Shown: piece by piece, positions 1-13,830 of the stretch | Layout of the letters: each line of letters begins with the position of its first letter | How positions within the stretch are numbered: the first letter of the stretch is position 1 | From: Mesostigma viride | Taxonomy: Eukaryota > Streptophyta > Mesostigmatophyceae > Mesostigmatales > Mesostigmataceae | NCBI GenBank assembly: GCA_009746045.1 | Contig: RPFO01000389.1 | Coordinates: 2,003,638 to 2,067,637, forward strand | Direction of reading: 5' to 3' | DNA length: 64,000 nt | Notes under the pieces: generated by a model | Databases searched by the model: none | Told to the model about the DNA's origin: nothing | The model's input: only the letters and a program-made list of their open reading frames with translations | Position numbers and translations under genes: made by a program

Positions 1-1150
1 GGCAAGAGGCAAGAGGCAAGAGGCAAGAGGCAAGAGGCAAGAGGCAAGAGGCAAGAGGCAAGAGGCAAGAGGCAAGAGGCAAGAGGCAAGAGGCAAGAGG
101 CAAGAGGCAAGAGGCAAGGGACAAGAGGCAAGAGGCAGGCGGCAGGGGGCCGGGGGCCCGGGGCCCGGGGCCCGGGGCCCGGGGCCAGGGGCCAGGGGCA
201 CGGGGCACGGGGCACGGGGCACGGGGCACGGGGCAAGGGGCAAGGGGCAAGGGGCAAGGGGCAAGGGACAAGGGGCAAGGGGCCAGGGGCCAGGGGCCAG
301 GGGCCAGGGGCCAGGGGCCAGGGGCCAGGGGCCAGGGGCCAGGGGCCAGGGGCCAGGGGCCAGGGGCCAGGGGCCAGGGGCCAGGGGCCAGGGGCCAGGG
401 GCCAGGGGCCAGGGGCCAGGGGCCAGGGGCCAGGGGCCAGGGGCCAGGGGCCGGGGGAAGGGGCAAGGGGCAAGGGGCAAGGGGCAAGGGGCAAGGGGCA
501 AGGGGCAAGGGGCAAGGGGCAAGGGGCAAGAGGCAAGAGGCAAGAGGCAAGAGGCAAGAGGCAAGAGGCAAGAGGCAAGAGGCAAGAGGCAAGAGGCAAG
601 AGGCAAGAGGCAAGAGGCAAGAGGCAAGAGGCAAGAGGCAAGAGGCAAGAGGCAAGAGGCAAGAGGCAAGAGGCAAGAGGCAAGAGGCAAGAGGCAAGAG
701 GCAAGAGGCAAGAGGCAAGAGGCAAGAGGCAAGAGGCAAGAGGCAAGAGGCAAGAGGCAAGAGGCAAGAGGCAAGAGGCAAGAGGCAAGAGGCAAGAGAC
801 AAGAGGCAGGCGGCCGGCGGCCGGGGGCCGGGGGCCCGGGGCCCGGGGCCCGGGGCCAGTGGCCAGTGGCCAGTGGCCAGTGGCCAGTGGAAGGGGCAAG
901 GGGCAAGGGGCAAGGGGCAAGGGGCCAGGGGCCAGGGGCAAGGGGCAAGGGGCAAGGGGCAAGGGGCAAGGGGCAAGGGGCAAGGGGCAAGGGGCAAGGG
1001 GCAAGGGGCAAGGGGCAAGGGGCAAGGGGCAAGGGGCAAGGGGCAAGGGGCAAGGGGCAAGGGGCAAGGGGCAAGGGGCAAGGGGCAAGGGGCAAGGGGC
1101 AAGGGGTAAGAGGCAAGAAGTAAGAGGTAAGAGGCAAGAAGTAAGAGGTA
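1..1150. repeat. Heptanucleotide satellite, GGCAAGA / GGGGCCA / GGGGCAA blocks
   Basis: Uninterrupted 7-bp tandem array in homogeneous blocks. GGCAAGA runs at 1-140 and about 530-800, GGGGCCA at about 280-450, and GGGGCAA at about 230-280, 455-530 and 890-1105. Short GC-palindromic transitions (GGGCCC) separate blocks near 145-180 and 800-860, and a few CAGTGGC units lie at 860-890. The array decays into AAGTAAGAGG-like units at 1105-1150. Block structure suggests serial local amplification of point variants. It lies downstream of the last visible TIC236 exon on the minus strand, so it is probably intronic. The plus strand carries closely spaced G4 tracts. Confidence 0.95.
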
Positions 1151-1283
1151 AGAAGCAGAGGGGTAAATGGTATTGTGCTAGTATATTACTAGCAAATGGC
1201 TAGTAATATACTCATAATAGAGGTGCTGTCCACGCAAATCTCAGTCACATGCAGATTGGAGACGGATAAACCCTGCTACCCAC

Positions 1284-2038
1284 CTTGCCACCAACTCTGG
1301 ACGACACAGGCACCTCCTCCCGCTCTCTTGACTTGCTCATTGTGACGACACGTGGCGACGCGCCCATGTCCCGCTCGACCGCCTGCCCCACAAAGTCGAC
1401 CGTGAAATGCTGGCATCCAGGGTCCAGCCGCACCGACCCTTCCACGCGCTTGACCACGCGTGGCATGCCGAACGTGTCCTCGAACGGCACCATGATGAAG
1501 TTGCCGTTGGTGAAGAGTGCGCGCTCGAGCCATACAGGAGGCAATGACTCCCGCTGCTGTTGTTGTTGCTGAGACTGCGCTGGCCCCTTTTGACTCGAGT
1601 TGCCGTCTAGGCTATCACCAGAAGGGGCGGCCGCGCCAGGGGGGCTGTTCCCGAACGCCTTGCGAAGGGCGCGGCCGACAGCAGTATCCCCCGCGTTCAC
1701 TGTGGGTGTGCCGCGATCTTGGTCCATCCCCGCCCAGCCTGCCGCGGCGGAAAACGCACTCGCTGGGGTCACAAATGCCCTCACCCCGCTTGCGCTGCCA
1801 GCACCCTGCGTGTGGGCGTCGGTCTCCCTTGCAGGGATCATCGTTGCGGAACTGATCGCAGAGACCACCTGCCCTGCGTTCAGGACTGCCCCTTCCACCA
1901 TGCGGGCGAACCCGTTGCCCGTGGGGGCTCCCAGGTGGTCCGTCTGGGTTGATGGTTGGCCTGTACTGCTTCCAGGGCCGGTAGGCATGAGCGAGGTATG
2001 CCAGGATACTGCTCCCTTGCCGGCGGGTCTCCCCATAT
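1284..2038 (-). CDS. TIC236: TIC236/TamB-like chloroplast envelope protein, second visible exon
   Basis: Second coding exon of a minus-strand gene. It starts after a CAG acceptor (AG at 2039-2040) and ends at 1284 before a strong donor, CAAG|GTGGGT. The preceding exon leaves one unpaired base and this exon starts with two bases, so the frame is restored (GAT, Asp). Its 251 codons begin with a low-complexity linker and a poly-Gln run. They end in a conserved-looking block (PVWLERALFTNGNF, then GMPRVVKRVEGSVRLDP) that I match to the region of plant TIC236 describing a function-rich beta-helical segment of the TamB family. The next exon must lie left of the window. Known role of the family: inner-envelope protein bridging TIC and TOC for plastid protein import. 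Assignment rests on pattern recognition, not alignment. Confidence 0.7.
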
Positions 2039-2189
2039 CTGTCATTCGTACGAGTGGGTGGGGTGGATAGGCATGTGTCCAGAGGCATGATTTAGGAGGG
2101 GTATGTGAAGGTTCAAAATCGTGCCTCTGCCTTGAAGCAGCGACATCGAGCCAGAAAATGCAGGGAAAACATAGATAGAAGAGATAGAG

Positions 2190-2870
2190 AAGTTGGAGAA
2201 GATAGAGAAGACAAAGAAGTTGGAACAGATTGAGAAGACAGAGAATACAGAGAATACACAGAATACAGAGAGTACAGAGAATACACAGAATACAGAGAAT
2301 ACAGAGAATACAGAGAATACAGAGAATACAGAGAATACAGAGAATACAGAGAATACAGAGAAGACAGATCTGTCTTCTCTGTCTTCTCTGTCTTCTCTGT
2401 CTTCTCTGTCTTCTCTGTCTTCTCTGTCTTCTCTGTCTTCTCTGTCTTCTCTGTCTTCTCTGTCTTCTCTGTCTTCAGTGTCTTCTCTGTCTTCTGTGTC
2501 TTCTGTGTCTTCTGTGTCTTCTCTGTCTTCCTGTCTTCTCTGTCTTCTTTATCTTCTCTGTCTTCTGTGTCTTCTCTGTCTTTTCTATATTCTCTGTCTT
2601 CTGTGTCTTCTGTGTCTTCTGTGTCTTCTCTGTCTTCTCTGTCTTCTCAATCTGTTCCAACATCTTTGTCTTCTCTACCTTCTCTGTCTTCTCTGTCTGT
2701 GACAGAGAAGACAGAGAAGACAGAGAAGACAGAGAAGACAGAGAAGACAGAGAAGACAGAGAAGACAGAGAAGACAGAGAAGACAGAGAAGACAGAGAAG
2801 ATAGAAAAGACAGAGAAGACAGAGAAGACACAGAAGACAGAGAAGACAGAGAAGTTGGAGAAGATAAAGA
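2190..2870. repeat. Nonamer array that reverses orientation
   Basis: Nine-bp units change type and strand. GAGAATACA units fill 2237-2355. CTGTCTTCT units (pyrimidine on plus) fill about 2366-2690 with sporadic variants. AGACAGAGA units (purine on plus) fill 2700-2860. The switch at 2358-2378 (GAAGACAGATCTGTCTTC) and the switch at about 2695-2705 are palindromic. The second and third blocks are reverse complements, so either strand could form a long imperfect hairpin of about 150 bp per arm. Confidence 0.93.
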
Positions 2871-3030
2871 AAAAAGAGAAGGTAGAGACGAGGAAGATGA
2901 AAAAGAAAGGAATTATGGGCACTGCCAGAGATGCTGTCTTTAAATTCTAGTATAATCCTAGTGTGACCTTTTCAACAGTGCTGAATGTTGTGTGGCACGT
3001 GGATGTGGCAACATGTAAGCAGAAAATCGG

Positions 3031-6668
<3,638 letters not shown>

Positions 6669-7336
6669 AGGAGGCTGCCAGGCCGGCAGGTGGGCGAGGC
6701 GAAGACGTCGGCATGCGCTAGGGGCATCATCTGCACAGGCATGAAACTGGGCAGCATGAGGCGATGGGTAAACGCATGAACTTATAGATGCCCAACATGT
6801 GACCGTTGCATCCTTCCACCCCCCAAACACCAACACAAACGTGCGCATAGTTGCGTATCCTCATACACACAAGCCAACACACAAGCACTCACATACATGT
6901 ACATCTGCACATACACGCGGCAGGACGCACACGCACTCGCTCATCTATGACTGCATCAATGACCAGGTCAATTGGGGACATTCACGCACTAACACACCGA
7001 GCTCACTAGCCAAATTCATGCACACGTGTGCACAACACTCAAATTGGGGAGTGAGCGCACATACGCACGTGCACATCCTCATGGCGAAGTGCACTTGTGC
7101 ATCCGGTCATTCCATTGAATGTGGTGGACGAGCCCAATGACTTGATGCACACACAAACATCTATCATAAATGGTTCTACTGAATTTCACCCAGTTTTCCA
7201 CGAGAAAAAGGGGGAGAAGAGCAGAGGGAGGGGGGGTGGCCAGACGCAAGCATGGCGCGTTGGTAGAAGCAGTTATGGGGAAGAAGATGAAAAGCCTTGC
7301 ATTCTTGCAACTGTTCAAGAGAGGCAGAGCACTTAC

Positions 7337-8387
7337 CAGTGCTCTGCACGCCCTTGTTTTTCTTTGCCAAGGACGGCAGCCTGGCCTCTGCATCAATATG
7401 CCCCGGGACAAGGCTGAGGGGAACCACGGGCGACCCGTTGCCATTATCAACCCAGTGGGGCCGCATCATCGGACGTGGGCATGTCTCGGGGATATTGGCC
7501 CAGCTCAAGTTGCACGCCTGCGAGACAATGAGGCTCGGGTTGCGCACAAAGGCCTCGAGGACGACCTGGCGACGGCTCAGGGAGAGCAGGGGCTTGAGTC
7601 GGAGGTCCAGGTCAGGGACAACGACGCGAGAGAACTCGTCGTTCGAAGGGCCGACGTGGACGTTGGACAGCTGGACGTTGAACGGGGTGATCCGTTTCAC
7701 ACGGCCGAGGTTGATGTGCCGGCCGGTAACCTCGGACAGCACGCTGGAGGCCGGCGCGAGTACCTGCTGCTCAACGCAACGGGCCGCCGAGGCCTGGACG
7801 GGCCGGGACAGGAAGAAGGCGGTGCAGAGAAGGCATAGCGTGGCACAGCGGATGGGCTGGCGGCGCCACGCGCGAGCCACTAGGTCCACGAACCAGATGA
7901 GCCAGTCCCATCCTGTCAATAGACCCCTCCTGGCCCCGAACCATCGCGGCGGGACTTTCGAGGCTTGCGAATTGCGGTTGTTGTCGGGCCGCGAGCGGGA
8001 ATTTGCCCGCGGCGTCTCCCGGATGCAAGCTTGCGCTGGTTGCGGTTTGGGAGGATTGGCTAGCTTGGAAGGACAGGATTTGTCAAATGTTGACGTGACA
8101 GCGCGGAGCCCCCAGCTGGCCGCGCAGTGCTTACCCTGGGAAAGGAGGGCATATGATGTGCTTGATCCCGTCAGAAAGCCTCCCTGCCCGAGATGCACGA
8201 GTGACGGGTATTTCGGCACTGCCTGCGATCGTCCCGGGGCATCTTTCGCCAAGCTGGATGAGAGTTGCGAGGCTGCTCTAGAAGCACACGCCAATATGCA
8301 GCGGGGCTGGGTAGCGCTTTGCTGCGCATGACGCTCAATGCCTGTTGCAATAGCTACCGCATTGCAGTAAGTGGCTCCGACTATCAT
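7337..8387 (-). CDS. TIC236: TIC236/TamB-like chloroplast envelope protein, first coding exon
   Basis: First coding exon, 350 codons plus one base, ending at a consensus donor (AGCACTG|GTAAGT). The start at 8387 is the only in-frame Met before the conserved part. Residues 1-150 are rich in Ser, Ala and Arg with few acidic residues, consistent with a plastid transit peptide. A membrane-spanning segment lies at about 179-196 (CATLCLLCTAFFL). Residues 212-300 match the signature N-terminal block of TIC236/SSG4 proteins: GRHINLGRVKRITPF, then VGPSNDEFSR, then LRLKPLLSLSRRQVVLEAF and SLIVSQ. Known role of the family: an inner-envelope-anchored TamB homologue spanning to the outer envelope during protein import. 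The gene continues left through a 5.3-kb satellite-filled intron. Upstream of 8387, about 400 bp separates it from the transposon nest. Confidence 0.78.
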
Positions 8388-8784
8388 CGTTTCAACCGAT
8401 CCGGGCTAATTTCGATTGCCATTCTCCCTGACAAATGTGCCAGCGCTACGCCGGGCAAAGATGGGAATTAAGAGCGGGACACTGCCAGCAATGCGGCAGA
8501 ACCCTCGCGGAATGCGCATTCTAATCCCATCAAAAAACACATGAGCGCGCCCCTGTCCTTGCCATCACCAATTTCCCGTAATAAATTTTCTCTCTCGTAA
8601 ATCCCGGCATAGGGCCATCTAAAATGGTAACATGTCTCTAAGCCTAGTTGCCATTGTCCCGCAAATTATGCACGCAAATTTCTCTAAGATATTCGGAATG
8701 CTAATGTTTTCGAGTTTTTAGCCATTTTGAATTGCTCGTCCGAATTCCCTTGAAGTGCACAACGCTACTGATGAGTTAATTACG
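8388..8784. other. TIC236 upstream region, presumed promoter and 5' UTR
   Basis: No ORF or repeat recognised. This is the only sequence between the TIC236 start codon and the hAT-like nest (TSD begins at 8785), so any proximal promoter should lie here. I see no TATA box I would defend. Confidence 0.35.
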
Positions 8785-9283
8785 CTACCTAGCAGGGGGG
8801 GTGGAAAAAAACAAGAAATTTTACATCATGCTGGATTCGAGTAGATCTCGCGAAAACAAGCATGTTTGCCACTGGTCGCAACCCCAGGGGGTCTCTAGGT
8901 TAGAAGTTACAGAGCCTCAAAAACCGTTAACTTAAAGGGTAGGTAGGTAGGGTGCCGGGCCGATGTGGGTTTTTTACAACAAAACACCAGGGGGGGTGGA
9001 AAAAAACAAGAAAATTTACATCATGCTGGATTCGAGTACATCTCGCGAAAACAAGCATGTTTGCCACTGGTCGCAACCCCAGGGGGTCTCTAGGTTAGAA
9101 GTTACAGAACCTCAAAAACCGTTAACTTAAAGGGTAGGTAGGTAGGGTGCCGGGCCGATATGGGTTTTTTACAACAAAACACTTGGATTTTCTGCTAGCT
9201 CCCTGTATGGTCGGAATTTTGAAACGGTTTGACGGACAAACTGATAGCACTTGGCGAGCTGAACCCAAATCTGCAGTCAAAAT

Positions 9284-9842
9284 GCCTATCATACCGGTGT
9301 CTACCCGCTCAATTATCTTTGGCATCACTGGCACCCCTGGCCTTGAGCTCACCTTTGCACAACAAGCGTGGATATGGCTCCGCACATGCATGTTATATAC
9401 AATCTGGACGGTGCGAAACGATGTGGTGTTCAATAGGCGCACAGTTTTCGACAAAGCTGGGGTTCTCTCACGCTTCATTTCCCTATGGAACTCCGGCATG
9501 CGACGCTACTGGATGGTTGCAAATGAACAAAACAAAATCTGGGACCCTGGCGCGGACCAGGATAAGCCCAGCCCACTTGAGATCTTTCATGACCTCATGG
9601 GCAAAAACAGGATCTTTACCCACATGCCCAATGACAACCCCTTAGAAGTCCAGTGGCTTCCGTGGTCTAGTAAGGCTCCGTTTTAGCCACTGACATCTTG
9701 ATACCCTAGGCTTAGCAGGGATTAACTACTGGCTATATTTGGAATCTCCATCATGAAATATGTGCTACATGACGGAGGCATGTTATAATTTAATTTTTAA
9801 CTTTTTTATATTTGGAATAAACGTACACCTATTTACCTGGAA
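9284..9842 (+). mobile_element. 5'-truncated LINE (zf-RVT type) with 17-bp TSD
   Basis: The insertion is flanked by AAATCTGCAGTCAAAAT at 9267-9283 and 9843-9859. The empty site is visible at about 18098-18120 in the outer hAT copy. The open frame to 9686 is the extreme C terminus of an ORF2-like protein (SIIFGITGTPG, FHDLMGKNRIFTHMP, WLPWSSKAPF) and matches the minus-strand LINE remnant at 18936-19799. After the stop come about 150 bp of AT-rich 3' UTR and a short A-rich end. Confidence 0.85.
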
Positions 9843-10238
9843 AAATCTGCAGTCAAAATTTTGGCAGGTACCATAGAGGGGGGGGGGTTGCCCGCAAGAT
9901 GGTGCTGCCCCTAGGCACGGAAGTATGCTGCCGTCTGCCACCACTACAAGCCTTCGGCTACATATCTAGGGTTGTACCGAATAGGTAGCGTTTTGGCTTG
10001 CCGAATCGGATACTCGGACCAGGGGCGTGCCCCGAACCCGATGCCGAATATATTTGGAGCCTCCCGATACCGATACCGAATATGTTCGGAGCTGAAGGGC
10101 CCTTCCCGAATCGAACACCGAATAGTTCTCCGAACTACACCCTCCGCATTGGAAGTTTGTTATTATGGGTCAATTTTTGCCGTATTTGCATTACGAATAA
10201 CCCTGGATTGTTTGTTGGGGAGCCAGTTAGAGTCCCGG

Positions 10239-10341
10239 GTTTTTATTATTTAATTAAAACCTTTTGTTTGTTTGTTTGTCCTGCAGCCGTTCAAGGCACG
10301 TGGGTACTTATTTAATTAAATTTCTTTTGTTTGTTTGGTAG
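10239..10341 (+). other. Two intron-like segments with TTAATTAA plus TTTG-repeat signature
   Basis: Segments 10239-10286 (48 nt) and 10304-10341 (38 nt) each begin GT, contain TTTAATTAAA followed by several TTTG repeats, and end AG. They are separated by 17 nt. Similar segments occur at 13734-13780 and 13789-13830. They could be very short spliced introns or a short dispersed repeat. No flanking protein domain is recognised. Confidence 0.3.
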
Positions 10342-10693
10342 ATATGGTACACGCCGTCCCCAACCCGGCCCGGCGGCCCCCCTTTCGGCGGCCACAGGCT
10401 ATAGTCAGTGGAGGTCTCAGGTCAGTGATACCCTATTTAATTGCTCAAGGCCCATAAGTATCGCACATGAGTAGTACATCTTACATGTACATCTGTAGAC
10501 ACGCTCAGGCCTCAGCCTCTACAGAGTACCGACCGACGTGCCCTGCCGAGGCAGTAGAGCGTGGATTGCTGGATGCAAAAGCGGTTCACTTGGTTCTCCT
10601 TCAACTCAGTCCTCCAAGAGGCAAGAAGTGAATTCCTGGTAGTCGGACACTTCAACTTGTGAAAGACTTGTCGGTATTGATTAGTAACGAGCG

Positions 10694-11074
10694 ATGGCTG
10701 TGATGGTACACGCCACTATTCGGGTCAACGGTCTCCATGTAAATGGTAATAATAAAGCGGACCCAGAAGAAATCTGCAGGTTTGAGCGAGAATATTCTAA
10801 TTCCTTTGACCGAAATGCCATTGCCGTTGCCCACAAGGGTGAAGCAAGTGACGACCTGCACATTGGCAGAGTGTCCAAACAGCATGCTGCAGTGCTCAGC
10901 CCGTTGATTGACAGCCAAACCGTGGTTGTGACGGAGGTTATAGCAACGGACTTCCGCCTGGGATGGCATTTCCAAGATTTTATCTTTAAGCTGCGCGTCG
11001 CTGAACCACTATCGCAATCGGTTTCCAACAAGCTTCAGCAAGCCGGAATTTCCTGCGCTTTGTGTGAGGTTTAA
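10694..11074 (+). CDS. Stand-alone HIRAN-domain protein, transposon cargo
   Basis: A 126-codon intronless ORF inside hAT-B, with AATAAA directly after the stop (11077-11082). Residues about 28-80 fit the HIRAN pattern: FEREYSNSFDRNAIAV (the N-x-x-D-x-N-A-I-x-V core), then IGRVSKQHAAVLSPLID. HIRAN domains are known from HLTF/Rad5-type helicases, where they bind 3' DNA ends, and from stand-alone proteins in bacteria and phages. Here there is no helicase, and nothing else in the element is recognisable. The function is therefore inferred only as nucleic-acid binding. It could be a captured host exon, an element-encoded accessory factor or a decayed pseudogene. The start is the first ATG of the frame, and a second Met follows three codons later. 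Confidence 0.55.
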   Translation: MAVMVHATIRVNGLHVNGNNKADPEEICRFEREYSNSFDRNAIAVAHKGEASDDLHIGRVSKQHAAVLSPLIDSQTVVVTEVIATDFRLGWHFQDFIFKLRVAEPLSQSVSNKLQQAGISCALCEV

Positions 11075-11082
11075 CAATAAAG

Positions 11083-12005
11083 CCGAGTTCATGTGCGCAT
11101 CTGGGATGCGGCATGTCGTTAAGTGAGACCCTTGCTGCTGGACGCATGACATGCTGACACGACTACATTACAGAGTCCTTACTCTGTAGGGAAAGGCGCG
11201 AACATACATCGGAGCCCGTGTAGCTACCTGGGCCAGTTGTGTTCGCACTGACATCAGTAAATGATGGTAGAGGTGGGAAGTTTTACTGGCGTTAGTGTGA
11301 TGAGGTGAGAGCAGGTGAGGGCTAGGGCAAGGGTGCATTCTTTGAGTGGCACATAAACGAGCTTATGGCCTGCACGGGAGAAGCAAACCAGCGATGCAGG
11401 GGTGATGCTTTGTTGGATGTAGGGCCAGGAGTTTGTATTTTCAACGCCCATTTTCCCCATGTTAGCTCCAGCATTGGTTGCCTCACTTGGCACGTAAACT
11501 TTGAAGTTATATATGTACCTTTTTTTACTCTTAACATGATAGCAAATGACCAAATAAGACAAGAGGAAGCATTCCGTGTTACACATAAATGACGGTATTA
11601 TGGCACACCGGCATCAACACTTATGTAACAGTCAGCTACTTGGTTGTTGGGCCGGCTTTGTGGAATTGTGGTCCGTGCTAGCATACATTGTATTGTAGGC
11701 TATGTAGTGTGGACATGGTTAGGCAGGATGCCAATGCGGTCGCTTTTCCTGTTTGATCAGATCTGCCATTTTATGGCGGGCCAAATGCAGCAACCGTTGG
11801 CTGGCGATTATGCTACGCAACGAGGACCACATAATGCAAAGCCGGTACAGGTGCGCCGCGTGGCACGCGGTTTGGGCCTCACAGTGCCCGAGGACGGGGC
11901 TGGGCCGCTGACCCCTAGTTGTTGCCCCCGCGCCCCACCCCCCCACCACCCCACCCCAGCCCACCCCCACCGCCACAACACACATTCTCCTCCCGTAACC
12001 CTTTA
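11083..12005. other. hAT-B interior without recognised gene
   Basis: Several short ORFs on both strands, none with a recognisable domain. A C-rich stretch lies at 11925-11985. Nothing else is supportable. Confidence 0.5.
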
Positions 12006-12506
12006 TTAAGTGAGACAACTAGGAATATTAAATTAAATTAAATTATAAAATGGCTCCGTTGGGGGCTCATGTAACACATATGTACCTGAGAAGGGTGTAT
12101 GGTTTTTCAGTACATTCTAAGCCACAACCTGTACGAGGGGGGTGTACAACGGCCTCCTGCTCGCGGTGCACATGGTGCACCTGCACCACCATGCATTCAC
12201 AGCACGTGAGTGCGGAAATGGGGTGGAAGATAATCAGTAAGCATGATAAACATGAGCTAGGGCATGGCTTCTCAGCAAAGAGCAGCTCTTTGCGTAGGCA
12301 CAATGTGGCGAGAGAGAGCATATGCTAATACATCATATCTAGGAATATGTAGAGGATCATTTAGGCGTTATGTCAATCCATCGCGCACGACTTCTAATTA
12401 GATTGATGATTTAATAGACCTACAAGGTTGGTTCAGTATCCACTAAAATACCCATCCGTATGGAGTCCATATATAAGACATATATAGGACTAGTTGTCTC
12501 ACTTAA
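12006..12506. mobile_element. 501-bp MITE with TA target duplication
   Basis: Perfect 17-bp TIR TTAAGTGAGACAACTAG at 12006-12022 and inverted at 12490-12506, flanked by TA on both sides (12004-12005, 12507-12508). This resembles Tc1/mariner-type MITEs. Its left part (12028-12075) contains a LINE 3'-tail signature (ATTAAATTAAATTA, then the CTCC-GTTG-GGGG motif), so it has engulfed or been invaded by a LINE tail. Confidence 0.75.
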
Positions 12507-13650
12507 TACACATATCATAGTTAGTTGTCTCATGATCAAATTTCTCATGAACCAATTTCTGGCATGCATTGTATGTCTCTTTGCTAGCTCCATAATGTAG
12601 TACATGAGGTGGGCATAGTGTATGTGGAAGTGTCTAAGCGCTCTCATGCCGTGTCCAACTGTTGCAATATACCTCCACCTGAAGTGAGAAAACCTCCATC
12701 TGCCGACGGTAAGCAACTACCAAGAGACAAATAATCTATACTTGGTTGAAACCACTACACATGCCATTACTTGCCCATGAATAGTAACTTTGATCAAGCC
12801 TCTCGGATTGTTGTCACGTTGCAAGTTATATTAACCCAATCTGGTGATAAAGTCCACAACATGATTCACACCCAAGCCGCAGCCCACCACTTAGCCAACG
12901 GCCTGTCCAACCTCACCAGCAGAAGTGTCCCCCCCTGGACGGCCTTGGCAGGAGGACGTCCGGGTCCGGGCCGTGGCAGGCACAGGATAGGGTGTTTCGC
13001 AGTGGAACGCTCAGGCTTGAGAATTGTCGCCAGCATCCGCTCCCACGTCCGCCGAGCGCAAAGCGACCGTCGGCGAGGCGACAGCTGGGGGGCTGGCCGG
13101 TTAACGATGGGGTCTTGGTTCGAACCGGCTGCACTTCCCAACTTCCGGAAGCCGAGCGACAGCAAGGTGGTTTGCTTGCTTCCGCTCAGCCTCAGCTGGG
13201 CTGCGTGCATTGCTGTCGGCGTGGGTACAGGGCGAGGACTCCGGCTCAGCGGCGGCAACTTTGCCGCCCAGACCGGGTTTAAATCCCACGGTGGCGTGCC
13301 AGGAGGCGGGGATGATGGAGTCTCTGGTGGTGGCGTGTCAGGAGGCGGGGATGATGGAGTCTCTGGTGATGAAGGAGGGGTCGGATGAGCACGCGGCGAT
13401 GGCGATGAAGGTGGCGACCAATGTGCGGGTTGCGGGGAAGGCTGCGCAAATGATGGGCTCGGCCCATAACTATGTCCGCCATAACTATGTCCACCTACGT
13501 CGTTGTCCATGATCAGTGCCGGCAGGGGGGAGACATTCAGCAGCACGTTGTTAAGGTGAAGTTCGAGCCTCACCCCGCGCTCGGCCTGCGTCTCGCGGGT
13601 TTTTTTCGATTTTCACGATATTTCATGTTTCCCGCCTGTCCAAGGTATTT
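12507..13650. repeat. hAT-B interior with 39-bp tandem repeat and Pro-rich minus-strand ORF
   Basis: The only structured element is two copies of a 39-bp unit (about 13291-13370) encoding on the minus strand a Pro/Ser-rich 13-residue repeat (TPSSPPPDTPP type). It lies in a minus-strand ORF, 12866-13573 (235 codons), that begins RLELHLNNVLLNVSPLP. I do not recognise it. It could be a captured exon of a Pro-rich wall or pherophorin-like protein, or chance. Confidence 0.3.
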
Positions 13651-13656
13651 TCGAAG

Positions 13657-13830
13657 GTTTTATGTACTTTATATTATATAATATAAAGTGTTTGTTTGTT
13701 TTCTCACAGGGCGACGACCCCGTGCTCACATGAGTTAATTAATTAATTTTGTTTGTTTGTTTGTTGAGTCCAGTCCTCAGCCCCCGGAGTTAATTAATTA
13801 ATTTTCTTTTGTTTTTTTTATGGTTTTCAG
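13657..13830 (+). other. Further intron-like GT...AG segments
   Basis: Three candidates are roughly 13657-13709 (ends TTTGTTTGTTTTCTCACAG), 13734-13780 (GTTAATTAATTAATTTTG start) and 13789-13830 (same start, ends GGTTTTCAG). The last two share their first 17 nt. If spliced, the exons between would be only about 8-24 nt, which argues for caution. Confidence 0.3.

Noticed and set aside
1-1150. CRISPR-like or telomeric array
   Set aside because: No spacers. The 7-bp units are GGCAAGA or GGGGCAA, not a TTTAGGG type, and the array is internal next to gene exons.
7297-8331. 344-codon plus-strand ORF over TIC236 exon 1
   Set aside because: Antisense shadow; the minus strand carries the conserved TamB-like block and a consensus donor.
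13100-13135. Pol III B-box-like GGTTCGAACC
   Set aside because: No A box at the expected distance and no tRNA fold.
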